NCBI RefSeq assembly: GCF_007827465.1
Contig: NZ_VISL01000001.1
Span: 377,001 to 441,000, forward strand
Length of the DNA: 64,000 nt
Reading direction: 5' to 3'
Origin: Dokdonia sp. Hel_I_53
Lineage (GTDB): Bacteria; Bacteroidota; Bacteroidia; Flavobacteriales; Flavobacteriaceae
Of this stretch, positions 33,880-42,600 are shown piece after piece; position 1 is the stretch's first letter, and each line of letters opens with the position of its first letter. The position numbers were made by a program, and so were the translations under genes. The notes under the pieces were generated by a model. The model ran no database searches. It saw only the letters and a program-made list of their open reading frames with translations, and was not told the DNA's origin.

Positions 33880-34416
33880 TTAAGCAGCTATTAATAATTC
33901 GAGTTCCAGTAACGATAAGGCTCTGGCACGTTCTTTTTCCTGTATGCGTATGGTTTCTTTAGAAGATGCGGTCTTTTTGTTGGCAGCTTTCTTTGGCTTT
34001 CGTTTTACATCATTGTTTTTATGCTCCACGCCAAATTCTTCAAAACGACCCAAATCTTCTTTACTCTCAATAAGCGCTTCGGTTTCTGTGTCTCGGTCTA
34101 TGCCGTACACTTCCTTATCGGCAATAAAGCGTTTTTTTGCTTCAGCTTTTGATAATAATTTCCATTGAAAACCATCACTCATCGTGTAGATCTCTCCGGT
34201 ATTTGATTTTTCATCGGGATGTAGCATCTCAAATAAAAGCTCGTCTGCTTCCTGCGCTTTTAGATCACTTTTTGTAAAGTTATCTGAAGCCTGTTTTATG
34301 ACTTCCCAGGCTTGTACGGGATCTAGCTCGCTGCCCGTAAGTGCTACGATTTCATCCTGATTCTTTATGGCCAGCGCCTTCAGTTCGGCTTTGGAAATAT
34401 CTTTGGTTTTATACAT
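33880..34416 (-). CDS. Hypothetical protein, 178 aa
   Basis: This soluble, charged protein has helices at the N-terminus (SKAELKALAIKNQDEIVALT), an aromatic GFQWKLLSKAEAKKRF segment and a basic stretch (DVKRKPKKAANKKTA) before an acidic C-terminal helix. It lies in the minus-strand operon with the vWA-like gene. Function unknown. Confidence 0.45.
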   Translation of the reverse strand: MYKTKDISKAELKALAIKNQDEIVALTGSELDPVQAWEVIKQASDNFTKSDLKAQEADELLFEMLHPDEKSNTGEIYTMSDGFQWKLLSKAEAKKRFIADKEVYGIDRDTETEALIESKEDLGRFEEFGVEHKNNDVKRKPKKAANKKTASSKETIRIQEKERARALSLLELELLIAA

Positions 34417-34418
34417 AT

Positions 34419-34745
34419 CTATAATTTATGATCTATGGCATATAATTGATGGTACAGCGGTTCTAGCGACCAGACAAATTCGTTTGCTTCCTCTTGATCT
34501 GCATAATGCACAGAGCACAGTTGCGGTGTCCCATCCGTTTGGAAACACTCATAGCGATACTGCTGCACGGGATTATCTTCATTTGAAATATTAATACTCG
34601 TCCATCGCAGTATTAATGTGTTTTTACGCTTTCGCGAAAGCATAATTTCAAAATCTCTACATTGCTCAGCACAGGCTTTATTAATGGCAATGGCTCTGTC
34701 CATTATGGAATCAATCACAGTCTGTTTGAGCACCTTTTTATCCAT
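34419..34745 (-). CDS. Hypothetical protein, 108 aa
   Basis: This small soluble protein has a helical N-terminus and a possible beta sheet (RKNTLILRWTSINISN, QYRYECFQTDG). It overlaps the vWA-like gene by 1 base, so it is co-translated with it and may be its partner. A CTTTCGCGAAAG copy codes LSRKR inside it. Confidence 0.45.
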   Translation of the reverse strand: MDKKVLKQTVIDSIMDRAIAINKACAEQCRDFEIMLSRKRKNTLILRWTSINISNEDNPVQQYRYECFQTDGTPQLCSVHYADQEEANEFVWSLEPLYHQLYAIDHKL

Positions 34746-35752
34746 TATACAGCGAGTTGCGTTTTATAACTTTCTATGATTTGCGTCACTTCGTTTACGG
34801 CGGTTTCCATCGCGTAGCTTTGTTCAAAAACGAAGCCTTTTGAGTTGATCGCTTTCGCGAAAGCGGCTCCCATTTGTGCAGTAATACTGCCGAGACCAGA
34901 TGGAATGGTCAAACCAAAATAGTTGCTCAACGCCACCAAACTCTTGAACCCACGAAACCGAAAATAACGCGGATCACTACTGATCAATAACAGCTGATTC
35001 TTATCCAGTTTATCCTGAAATCGTTTGACGCGCACACAAGCCATCGCCACCTGATTGCTAAATGAAGTGCCGATCATCACGTTAACTTCTACCGAAATGC
35101 CACGCAACTCCAGAAACTCCACAAGCTCGGCACAGGCAAGGCCTACGTAAAGCAGCTGATCGCCCTGCACATTTGCATTTGCGCCAGCCATAATGTAGAG
35201 TTGCATCGCAGGATAGGACATCTGTTTGTCCTGAAAATAAGCATACACCGTTTTGACCGATGTGTTGATACTGTGGTTGTTGAGCTCAATATTCATCTGG
35301 CTCACGGCAGTATCCACAGGTGTTCTGGTATCTACGGGAAAGTTTTTAAACATCGCCATCGCCGCACGCTCAAAAGAAAACACGCCCAGACCACGATCGT
35401 TGTAAGCCATCTTAGGCTTGGGCAATACGGCATCCTCTAAATAGTCCAGATACTTCGCAAGCTTGTCCTTAATTTGTGGCTGAATCTTGCGCACCAGCTC
35501 CATCCCAGAAAAGGTGCGGTGCTCATTAAGTTCTTCAATATCCTTGGGCGTAGGATTGCCATACCATTCGGTACCAGAATTTAAGTTTTGGATAGTGCTT
35601 TGCACCACATTATTCCACCGTGAGGCGTTTGTCTTGCTAAGTTGCTGTATCTCGTGATCTACAAACGCATTAAAGGCAAACACACTATCAAACAAGAGAT
35701 AGTTGTATTTGCCATTGGTACTTTGGGCTGTATGTTTTTGCGGTCGACTCAC
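34745..35752 (-). CDS. vWA-like protein with degenerate metal site, 335 aa
   Basis: The C-terminal half shows the von Willebrand A layout: strand MQLYIMAGANANVQGDQ, helix YVGLACAELVEFLELRG, strand ISVEVNVMIG, later QLLLISSDPRY. At the MIDAS position (normally DxSxS) the sequence is GANAN, so metal binding is probably lost. vWA proteins commonly pair with MoxR-type AAA ATPases, and the nearest core gene upstream (38447) is exactly that, now separated by the mercury operon. The pair may remodel a protein complex. Confidence 0.5.
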   Translation of the reverse strand: MSRPQKHTAQSTNGKYNYLLFDSVFAFNAFVDHEIQQLSKTNASRWNNVVQSTIQNLNSGTEWYGNPTPKDIEELNEHRTFSGMELVRKIQPQIKDKLAKYLDYLEDAVLPKPKMAYNDRGLGVFSFERAAMAMFKNFPVDTRTPVDTAVSQMNIELNNHSINTSVKTVYAYFQDKQMSYPAMQLYIMAGANANVQGDQLLYVGLACAELVEFLELRGISVEVNVMIGTSFSNQVAMACVRVKRFQDKLDKNQLLLISSDPRYFRFRGFKSLVALSNYFGLTIPSGLGSITAQMGAAFAKAINSKGFVFEQSYAMETAVNEVTQIIESYKTQLAV

Positions 35753-35827
35753 TTAATTCTTTTAAAAATAGAATTAGTGGCGTGAGTTGTTTGGGGATGG
35801 GATTGTAGTTTGGGACAATTGTTTATT

Positions 35828-35849
35828 TATTTAAGTATTTGCTTAAATA
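35828..35849. promoter_or_regulatory. Candidate ArsR-type operator
   Basis: TATTTAAG (35828-35835) and CTTAAATA (35842-35849) form a perfect inverted repeat with a 6-base spacer, the geometry of ArsR/SmtB operators. The spacer and right arm cover the TTG promoter element, so regulator binding would block polymerase until metal is bound. Confidence 0.65.
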
Positions 35850-35869
35850 CGTAATTAATTATATATTTG
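35839..35869 (+). promoter_or_regulatory. Promoter of the mercury operon
   Basis: TTG (35839-35841), a 20-base gap and TATATTTG (35862-35869) fit TTG-N17-23-TAnnTTTG. The ATG of the regulator gene is at 35888. Confidence 0.65.
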
Positions 35870-35887
35870 CCCGTCTAAAGCAATAAT

Positions 35888-36259
35888 ATGAAACTAGAAA
35901 TATCTTGCACACGAGCTGAAGCTGACCACAAGCAGCTGCAAAACTGTAGAACTACTATTGATGGTATGGCTAATGGTTTTGATAAAATTTCAAAACTACT
36001 AGCCATTTCAGGTAATGAGGTTCGTTTAAAAATTCTATTCCTCTTAAACATGGAAAAAGAACTGTGCCCTTGTGATTTATCCGACATTTTAGGTATGAGT
36101 GTTCCCGCGGTTTCACAGCATATACGAAAAATGAAAGATGCAGATATTATAAGCTCAAGGCGAGAAGGGCAAACCTTGTACTATTCATTGAACGAAGATG
36201 AGACGGATATTCTGGATAGTATTTTTAAGTCAATTAAATTAAAAAGAAAAACAGCATAA
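35888..36259 (+). CDS. ArsR/SmtB-family metal-responsive repressor
   Basis: This 123-residue winged-helix protein has SGNEVRLKILFLL (dimer and first helix), LCPCDLSDILGMSVPAVSQH with a CxC metal site at the start of the recognition region, and the wing SSRREGQTLYYSL. Extra cysteines lie at the N-terminus (SCTRAEADHKQLQNC). It is the first gene of an operon with mercury transport and reductase-like genes. ArsR proteins leave DNA when thiols bind metal, here likely Hg(II). It occupies the place that MerR has in proteobacteria. Confidence 0.8.
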   Translation: MKLEISCTRAEADHKQLQNCRTTIDGMANGFDKISKLLAISGNEVRLKILFLLNMEKELCPCDLSDILGMSVPAVSQHIRKMKDADIISSRREGQTLYYSLNEDETDILDSIFKSIKLKRKTA

Positions 36260-36269
36260 ATTTTTAATA

Positions 36270-36878
36270 ATGAGTACCGTAAAAACATCAAAAAATGCAG
36301 CTTATACAGGTTTGTTTGCTGCTGTAGCCGCATCATCTTGTTGCATACCACCAGTGATTGCATTAATTGCCGGCGTTGGGGGAAGTGCATCCGCTTTATC
36401 TTGGATGGAACCCTTTAGACCCTATTTAATTGGTATCGCTGTCGTAGCAATTGGTTATGCGTGGTATGATTATCTAAAACCGAAAAAAGCAGAGGATTGT
36501 TGTGAAGTGGATGCGAAGCCAAAGTGGTTTCAAACTAAAGGTTTTTTAATAGGTATTACGCTTTTTGCGGCTATATCAATAAGTTTTCCATATTACGCTC
36601 ACATCTTTTATCCGGATAATAAAAAAGAAGTGGTTGTAGTCAATCAATCCAATATCCATACGGTAAATTTTGATATAAAAGGGATGACCTGTGCAAGTTG
36701 CGAAGAGCACGTCAACCACGAAGTAAACAAGCTCAACGGAATTATAAACTCAAAAGCATCCTACGAAAATGGGAATGCCATCATTGAATTTGACCAAACC
36801 AAAACAAATGATACGGAAATTGAGAAGGCAATTAACTCCACAGGCTATAAGGTAACCGACAAAAAACAAATCAATTAG
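36270..36878 (+). CDS. MerT-MerP fusion (mercuric ion transporter)
   Basis: The N-terminal half is MerT-like, with three membrane segments and the vicinal cysteines SSCCIPP (about 22-28) plus a cytosolic CC (77-78). After the third span comes a heavy-metal-associated domain with GMTCASC (138-144) as in periplasmic MerP. The fusion would bind Hg(II) outside and pass it inward. It lies 10 bases after the regulator and 1 before the reductase-like gene. Confidence 0.8.
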   Translation: MSTVKTSKNAAYTGLFAAVAASSCCIPPVIALIAGVGGSASALSWMEPFRPYLIGIAVVAIGYAWYDYLKPKKAEDCCEVDAKPKWFQTKGFLIGITLFAAISISFPYYAHIFYPDNKKEVVVVNQSNIHTVNFDIKGMTCASCEEHVNHEVNKLNGIINSKASYENGNAIIEFDQTKTNDTEIEKAINSTGYKVTDKKQIN

Positions 36879-36879
36879 T

Positions 36880-38226
36880 ATGAAAGAATACGATGTATTC
36901 ATCATTGGTTCGGGAATGGCAGGAATGACCATCGCCAATAAGTGCGCCTTAAAAGGCCTGAAAGTCGGAATCACAGATGATCTACCGTATGGTGGCACTT
37001 GTGCTTTGAGAGGTTGTGACCCAAAAAAAGTAATTATTGGCGCTACGGAAGTACGAGATTTTGCCAAAAGACTCAAAGGTAATGGCATCGATACCATACC
37101 TAAAATAAATTGGAAGGACATAATGGCCTTTAAACAAACCTTTGTGGATGAAATGCCACCAAAAATTGAAAAAGGATATAAAAAGAACGGAATAGATACC
37201 TTTCATAATTCAGCAAAGTTTCTGTCAGAAAACACATTAGAAGTTGGAAGCTACAAAGTAAAGGCTAACAAAATTGTAATCGCATCGGGTTCCAAGCCAC
37301 GAGTTTTAGATTTTGAAGGTGGTCATTATGCCAAATCCAGTACCGATTTCTTGAATTTAGAAAAATTGCCAAAATCTTTATTGTTTATCGGTGGTGGCTA
37401 TATCGCTTTTGAGTTCGCACATATAGCAGCTCGATGTGGAGCAGAAGTTACTATTGTTCATCGTGGAGAAAATCCCTTGGAAAATTTTGAACAGGATATT
37501 GTAAAATATCTTGTTTCAGCCACAGAAGAGTTGGGCATAAAACTTATTCTTAATACAGATGTTACCGCTATTGAGAAAATTGATGACCAGTATCGCGTAG
37601 AGGGTAAATACGCAGAGAAAACAGAATATTATGAAGCTGAAGCTGTTTTTAATTCAGCCGGACGACCACCTGCAATATTTGATCTGGATTTGGACAAAGC
37701 CAATATAACTTATACTAAAAAAGGTGTTACCGTTAACGAATATCTTCAAAGTACTTCAAACCCTCATATTTATGCATCGGGCGATGCGGCAGATTCGGAA
37801 GGTTTGCCATTAACGCCGGTTGCAGTCCTGGAAGGTCATACGGTTGCTTCAAATATAATTAAAGGCAATTCTAAAGAAGTACGTTATCCACCTATGCCAA
37901 CGGTAGTTTTTACTTTGCCTACTATGGCATCTGTTGGCTATACTGAATCGAAAGCGAAAGAGCTAAATTACAATATTCGCGTAAATTTTAAGGAAGTTGG
38001 CAGTTGGTTTAATGCCAAAAGGTTGAATGTAAAAGAATATGCATTCAAAACTATCATTGACGAAGAAACTCAAACAATTTTGGGTGCGCATCTAATCGGA
38101 CCACATACAGAAGAAACAATCAATCTTTTTGTAATGGCCATAAAAACAAAGATGAAAGTCAATGAGATTAGAACAATGATTTTCTCATATCCAACATTAG
38201 CTTCTGACATACCACATATGCTTTAA
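36880..38226 (+). CDS. FAD-dependent disulfide reductase, MerA-like without C-terminal Cys pair
   Basis: It has the dinucleotide-binding motif GSGMAG (10-15), the redox pair GGTCALRGCDPKK (Cys41/Cys46), a second NAD(P) Rossmann motif IGGGYIAFEFA and the ASGDAAD flavin motif. The C-terminal YPTLASDIP has Tyr where glutathione reductases have the catalytic His, as in mercuric reductase. The C-terminal vicinal cysteines of classical MerA are absent, and there is no N-terminal metal domain. Context says mercuric reductase variant; a general thiol reductase is the alternative. Confidence 0.65.
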   Translation: MKEYDVFIIGSGMAGMTIANKCALKGLKVGITDDLPYGGTCALRGCDPKKVIIGATEVRDFAKRLKGNGIDTIPKINWKDIMAFKQTFVDEMPPKIEKGYKKNGIDTFHNSAKFLSENTLEVGSYKVKANKIVIASGSKPRVLDFEGGHYAKSSTDFLNLEKLPKSLLFIGGGYIAFEFAHIAARCGAEVTIVHRGENPLENFEQDIVKYLVSATEELGIKLILNTDVTAIEKIDDQYRVEGKYAEKTEYYEAEAVFNSAGRPPAIFDLDLDKANITYTKKGVTVNEYLQSTSNPHIYASGDAADSEGLPLTPVAVLEGHTVASNIIKGNSKEVRYPPMPTVVFTLPTMASVGYTESKAKELNYNIRVNFKEVGSWFNAKRLNVKEYAFKTIIDEETQTILGAHLIGPHTEETINLFVMAIKTKMKVNEIRTMIFSYPTLASDIPHML

Positions 38227-38237
38227 TCAAAAATTGA

Positions 38238-38444
38238 ATGGAAACTATATTAAAATCTGAAATTACCTGCCCGAACTGCGGACATAAAAAAGTAGAAGAT
38301 ATGCCAACAAACGCCTGTCAATTCTTTTACGAATGCGAGAACTGTAAAGAGGTTCTAAAACCAAATAAAGGGGATTGTTGCGTTTATTGCTCTTATGGGT
38401 CTGTACCTTGTCCACCGATACAGGAAAATAAAAGTTGTTGCTAA
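38238..38444 (+). CDS. Small Cys-rich mercury-operon protein, 68 aa
   Basis: It has four CxxC-type groups: ITCPNCGH, YECENCKE, GDCCVYCSYGSVPCPP and a final KSCC. The GDCCVYCSYG...CPPIQ pattern is one I associate with small proteins in mer and other metal operons. It may carry or buffer Hg(II). It ends 2 bases before the convergent AAA ATPase gene, marking the right edge of this cargo. Confidence 0.65.
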   Translation: METILKSEITCPNCGHKKVEDMPTNACQFFYECENCKEVLKPNKGDCCVYCSYGSVPCPPIQENKSCC

Positions 38445-38446
38445 AC

Positions 38447-39397
38447 TTACCCAATACGCCTCTTAAACTCCTTAATAAACTCCGCCTTCATCACGCTGCC
38501 TTTATACGAATTCAGAAATCCTTCCAGATTGACCTCAGTTTTGATATGCTCAGCTTTCTCACGGTTCATTGCGATAAAGTAGCTTTCTAGGGCATCTTTT
38601 AAAGTTTTTCCATTTGGCATCTTGCGGTAGGTTTTGCCAAATTCGTCCTTCATCCCTGTTTCTCGCTTCATTTCGAGTTCGTAAGCACGTTCTAAATTGA
38701 GCATTGTACGCAAAGTCATTATGTCTTCAGTATCATCATCGCCGGCTTCTTTTCCTTCATAGCGCAGTATTGCTTTACGAATATCGATACACATATTTAC
38801 GACTGGCGCATACACCAGTTGTCGCTCTAAGGTCTCGTTAAAACCGATGCGGTAAATCGATCCACTAAAACGGTCTAGCAAAGACGCATCTTGTTTGTTA
38901 TTCCCTACATAGTTTCCGCTTGCACCTTTTCCTATAACATTTCCTGTGGCAATACAACCAAAACCTCTATGCTTCACGATGGGCTCATTCTGTCCATTAA
39001 AAATAATGGCATCTTCACGGGCACTTTTGGCTAACGCATCATTAAGCAATCCTGCGGTATTGGCATCGAGCTTGGGCATTTCATCCAGAATCAAAATCTT
39101 TCCATCACGCCAGGCTTCAATGAGTGCTCCTTCTTTGTAACCAGAAATTGTCTGTCCACCTTTAATGTCAATTGGCGAAGTCCATTGATTACAATTCACA
39201 ATGGTAAAAGGCAGTTCCTTCCCATCATTTTCTGATCTGCCATTAATAGCATAAGCTACTTTTTCGCCCAATGTTGTTTTTCCTGTTCCTGCACTACCTA
39301 CCAAGTAAGGATTATTGCCTACACTCAAATCGTCCATAATTTTCATAAACTGCGGGATCTGCTGTACTTCTGGTATATCTAATTTTCTTTGGGTCAT
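38447..39397 (-). CDS. MoxR-type AAA+ ATPase
   Basis: Walker A is VGSAGTGKTTLG (about 35-46), Walker B is ILILDEMPKL (about 97-106) and a sensor-like GFGCIATGNVIGK follows. The arrangement matches AAA_5/MoxR ATPases (316 aa), which usually act with a vWA-domain partner; the vWA-like gene at 35752 is the next core gene downstream once the mercury operon is set aside. It overlaps the small gene before it by 4 bases. Confidence 0.75.
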   Translation of the reverse strand: MTQRKLDIPEVQQIPQFMKIMDDLSVGNNPYLVGSAGTGKTTLGEKVAYAINGRSENDGKELPFTIVNCNQWTSPIDIKGGQTISGYKEGALIEAWRDGKILILDEMPKLDANTAGLLNDALAKSAREDAIIFNGQNEPIVKHRGFGCIATGNVIGKGASGNYVGNNKQDASLLDRFSGSIYRIGFNETLERQLVYAPVVNMCIDIRKAILRYEGKEAGDDDTEDIMTLRTMLNLERAYELEMKRETGMKDEFGKTYRKMPNGKTLKDALESYFIAMNREKAEHIKTEVNLEGFLNSYKGSVMKAEFIKEFKRRIG

Positions 39398-39606
39398 TTG
39401 TTTTTGCTCTTTTTAAAAAGTTGATCTGCGGCGGCGTTAGCTTCCTTTTTGGTAGAATAAATCGCTATGATAACTGTCGCATCCAAGCCACGCCTGAATT
39501 TGTTCTTAAGCTCTTGCATCGTCGTGGGCTTTCCACTAAAAATTCCTTTACGGGAATTGTAATACGGGCTATAGACGATGTACATCTTGTTGGGATTTAT
39601 TTTCAT
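39394..39606 (-). CDS. Small basic protein, 70 aa
   Basis: This soluble Lys/Arg-rich protein (NKMYIVYSPYYNSRKGIF, then LKNKFRRGLDATVIIAIYST) has no span. It sits directly after the helicase stop and overlaps the ATPase gene by 4 bases. Unknown function. Confidence 0.5.
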   Translation of the reverse strand: MKINPNKMYIVYSPYYNSRKGIFSGKPTTMQELKNKFRRGLDATVIIAIYSTKKEANAAADQLFKKSKNK

Positions 39607-42600
39607 CTATGCCTGTGCGATTTGTAATTGGTTAATCATTTCATCAATAGCTGAAATCTGGGCAATCGTATCTTCAAAAAACATACGTCCCAAGTCTTGA
39701 TACGTATAATCTCCAAACACAAACTCGGCATTTCCATCTTCGTGTGGATGATTGAGAATAAAGTAACCCAAGCTTTCAATAGCATCGTGCAATGGCAGTC
39801 TGCGAGCATCGCTTACAATGTTGTTGAAGTCATCTTTTAATCCAGAGGCAAGCGTTTCCGTTTTCCAGATTTGGTACGGCTCTTCCACATTCTTAAACAC
39901 GGGAATAAGCGAGTAATTGAATTTCTCTTTATCTGATAATGGGCGGTTGTAAATGACCAGTCCGTATTCATATTGCGAACTCGGTTCTTCATAGCTCACA
40001 AATCCAGTCGTAGGATTACTGCCCTGGCCATAAGCACGTCCTAATCGATATTTATAACTGCCAGAAGTAGATTTGGTCTTTGATTTCCACTCGGCTTCAT
40101 TTTCAATTTCCCAATCTTCCAGTTCACGTGCGTGACCTAGAAACTGCACGCCAAATGCATCCAGCCGATTCAAAAACAATTGCAGCTTTTCCAGATGCAG
40201 GGCTGCGGTCATATCTCCAGCATTTTGCACAAAATCTGGCAACTCATCCTGTGATTGACCATCTGCTCGTTTCAAGAACGACCGTAGTTTCTCATCAATA
40301 ATCGCAGGATAGAGATCTCTTTTATCCAGGTACAATTGAAAATAGTTTTCACTAATACGCTTTACGCGAAAGTTGAGCTTGTGATCTGCAAAAAAGTCAT
40401 CTATGTCCAGTTTTCTAATAATGTTGAACGCTTCAGAAATAGGTAATACTGCCGAATTTGCTTCGCCATCCTTACCAAAATCTCGATGCAACAAGATGCC
40501 GTTCTTGATGGTTCCTTCTTTTGTATTGTACTTAATGAGCTTGTTTTGAGTACCTATCTGATTAGAAGCACCTACAATATTCTCCGTAAGGATATGACGA
40601 CGTTCTCGTTTTGAAGATGCTTTTTTGATGAGTTCATTCCATTCCAGATTAACCATTTGCACATCAGCTTCAGAGATATCTCGACTTTCTGTAAAAATCT
40701 GTGAGATAAAACTCTGTTCTGCTGGTTGTAAGCTGTAGGTCAAAATCTTTCTTGAATCTGTCACTCCAAACTTGAGACTGATGTTACTTAAGGTGTATGG
40801 GTTCTTTCCAGATTTACCGATGCTCACACCTAAAAAGATGCCCCAAGATGGTGTGATAGTAGTTCCGATAAAAGGAACTCGTACCACATCGCCTATATTC
40901 CACATCGTGATGTATCTGATGATAGAGCGCTTAGTATTTTCCAAACCAGCAACATAGGTCGCAAGCTGTGATGTTTTTGCGTGGACGATCTCTTCTAGCT
41001 TCGTCCAGTCGGACTGTATGCGCTCGTTTTCTTTTTCGGTCTTGCCACTACCACGTTGCGGTAAATTGTCCCGATCTTCTTTCAGTCTATTGATGACATC
41101 CAGCTTTTTCGCTTTGCGTTCTTCAATAAGCAATGGATATTTTTCATTGATGGCATCTACCATTTTCATACGCACCTGAACAGGTTTTTGACCATCCAGT
41201 GCATCTGTGATGCGCTTGTCAATATCTTGTTTGGTAAATGGTCGTTTCAGATTATTGACGATGGTAATATCACGCACGGTATCTTTCCCGAAAGGTGTAG
41301 CGCCACCTTGACCTTTCTGGAACAAAAAACGCTTTTTAGTTTCTGCATCGAGTGGCAAGAATTCGGTTTCAAGATCATAGGTACCTTGCTGTTTTTCCAG
41401 TTTTATCTGATGGTCATATCGTTCTAACAAATCATCATACAAGGCATCTTGCTCTTCTACCTTGAGTAAGCCCGCACGTCCAGTCAGTTGTCGCACCGCA
41501 CCATCTTTAAACCCATTGCGCTCATATCGTATGTTTCCGGTTTTATCAGTTTTCTTTTGATAAGTAGGATAACCGAGCTGCTCCATCATTTCCTGATTCT
41601 CATCTACCCAATTCCACGCTGCGATATCGCCATATTTATTTAGAAAATCTGCGCTCTTTAGAGTTTCATCATTGGTTTTCTGTGAGCCTGTGGTATTAGC
41701 ATCCAGCGATTTCAATTTTGCCTTGAGCATAGTCATCAGTCGTTTTTCCGTAGGAATGTCACTTGTGATGTAATAGTATTCGGGCAACACCACTTGACCA
41801 GTACGATTGATACGACCACGTTTCTGAACTTCGGTATTGATATCCAATTCAAACTGATGCACAATCATCGCTCGCTGGCGTTGATCCTTAAAATCTTTAC
41901 TGGCGTGAGCAGAAGATCCTGTACTACCACTTTGGTTAATGAGCAGCACATCATAATCGCCACTATTGAACATTCTGAAAGAACGTTCGGTATTACTACG
42001 AAAAGCCTGTACAACCGCTTCATCACCATCCATCGCAATACGCTGATTACGGCCTGTAACTTCGGCAACTTTAAAGTACATATCGGTGTGACCGCCTAAA
42101 TGTTTTGGTTTTTTCTGGGTTTCAATCAAGTGTATTAATTCATCAATGGGCGAAATGGATAATCCAGAACTCTCAAGAACCATTCGGCTCTTGATATCTT
42201 TATATCGCTCAATACCTTTCTGTGGTAATTCTTCGAGTTCTATACGTTCTCTGGTTTTTGAGCCATCGATTGCGGTATAATTGTAGTTGAAAATACCGTC
42301 GAGACCACGTACTAGCGTACGTACAAAATCCATTTGCTCGTTAGGGATTACATCACCACTAACCAGATTCATTTCCTTTAAAAAAGCACCCATCGTGGAT
42401 TTGAATGCGATGACCACTTTCTTGTCTTCCTTCAGTAATTTGACGGTGTGATTTACCACATCCTTTACTTTCAAGGCAAATAACATCTGATCAACGATAT
42501 TGAAGACTCTTGAGAAGTAAGGCGATTGCTTTACGCCAAGACTTCTGGGTTTAGATGACATATGCTCGCCCTGCGCTTTCGCGGAAGCGTGAATATCTGC

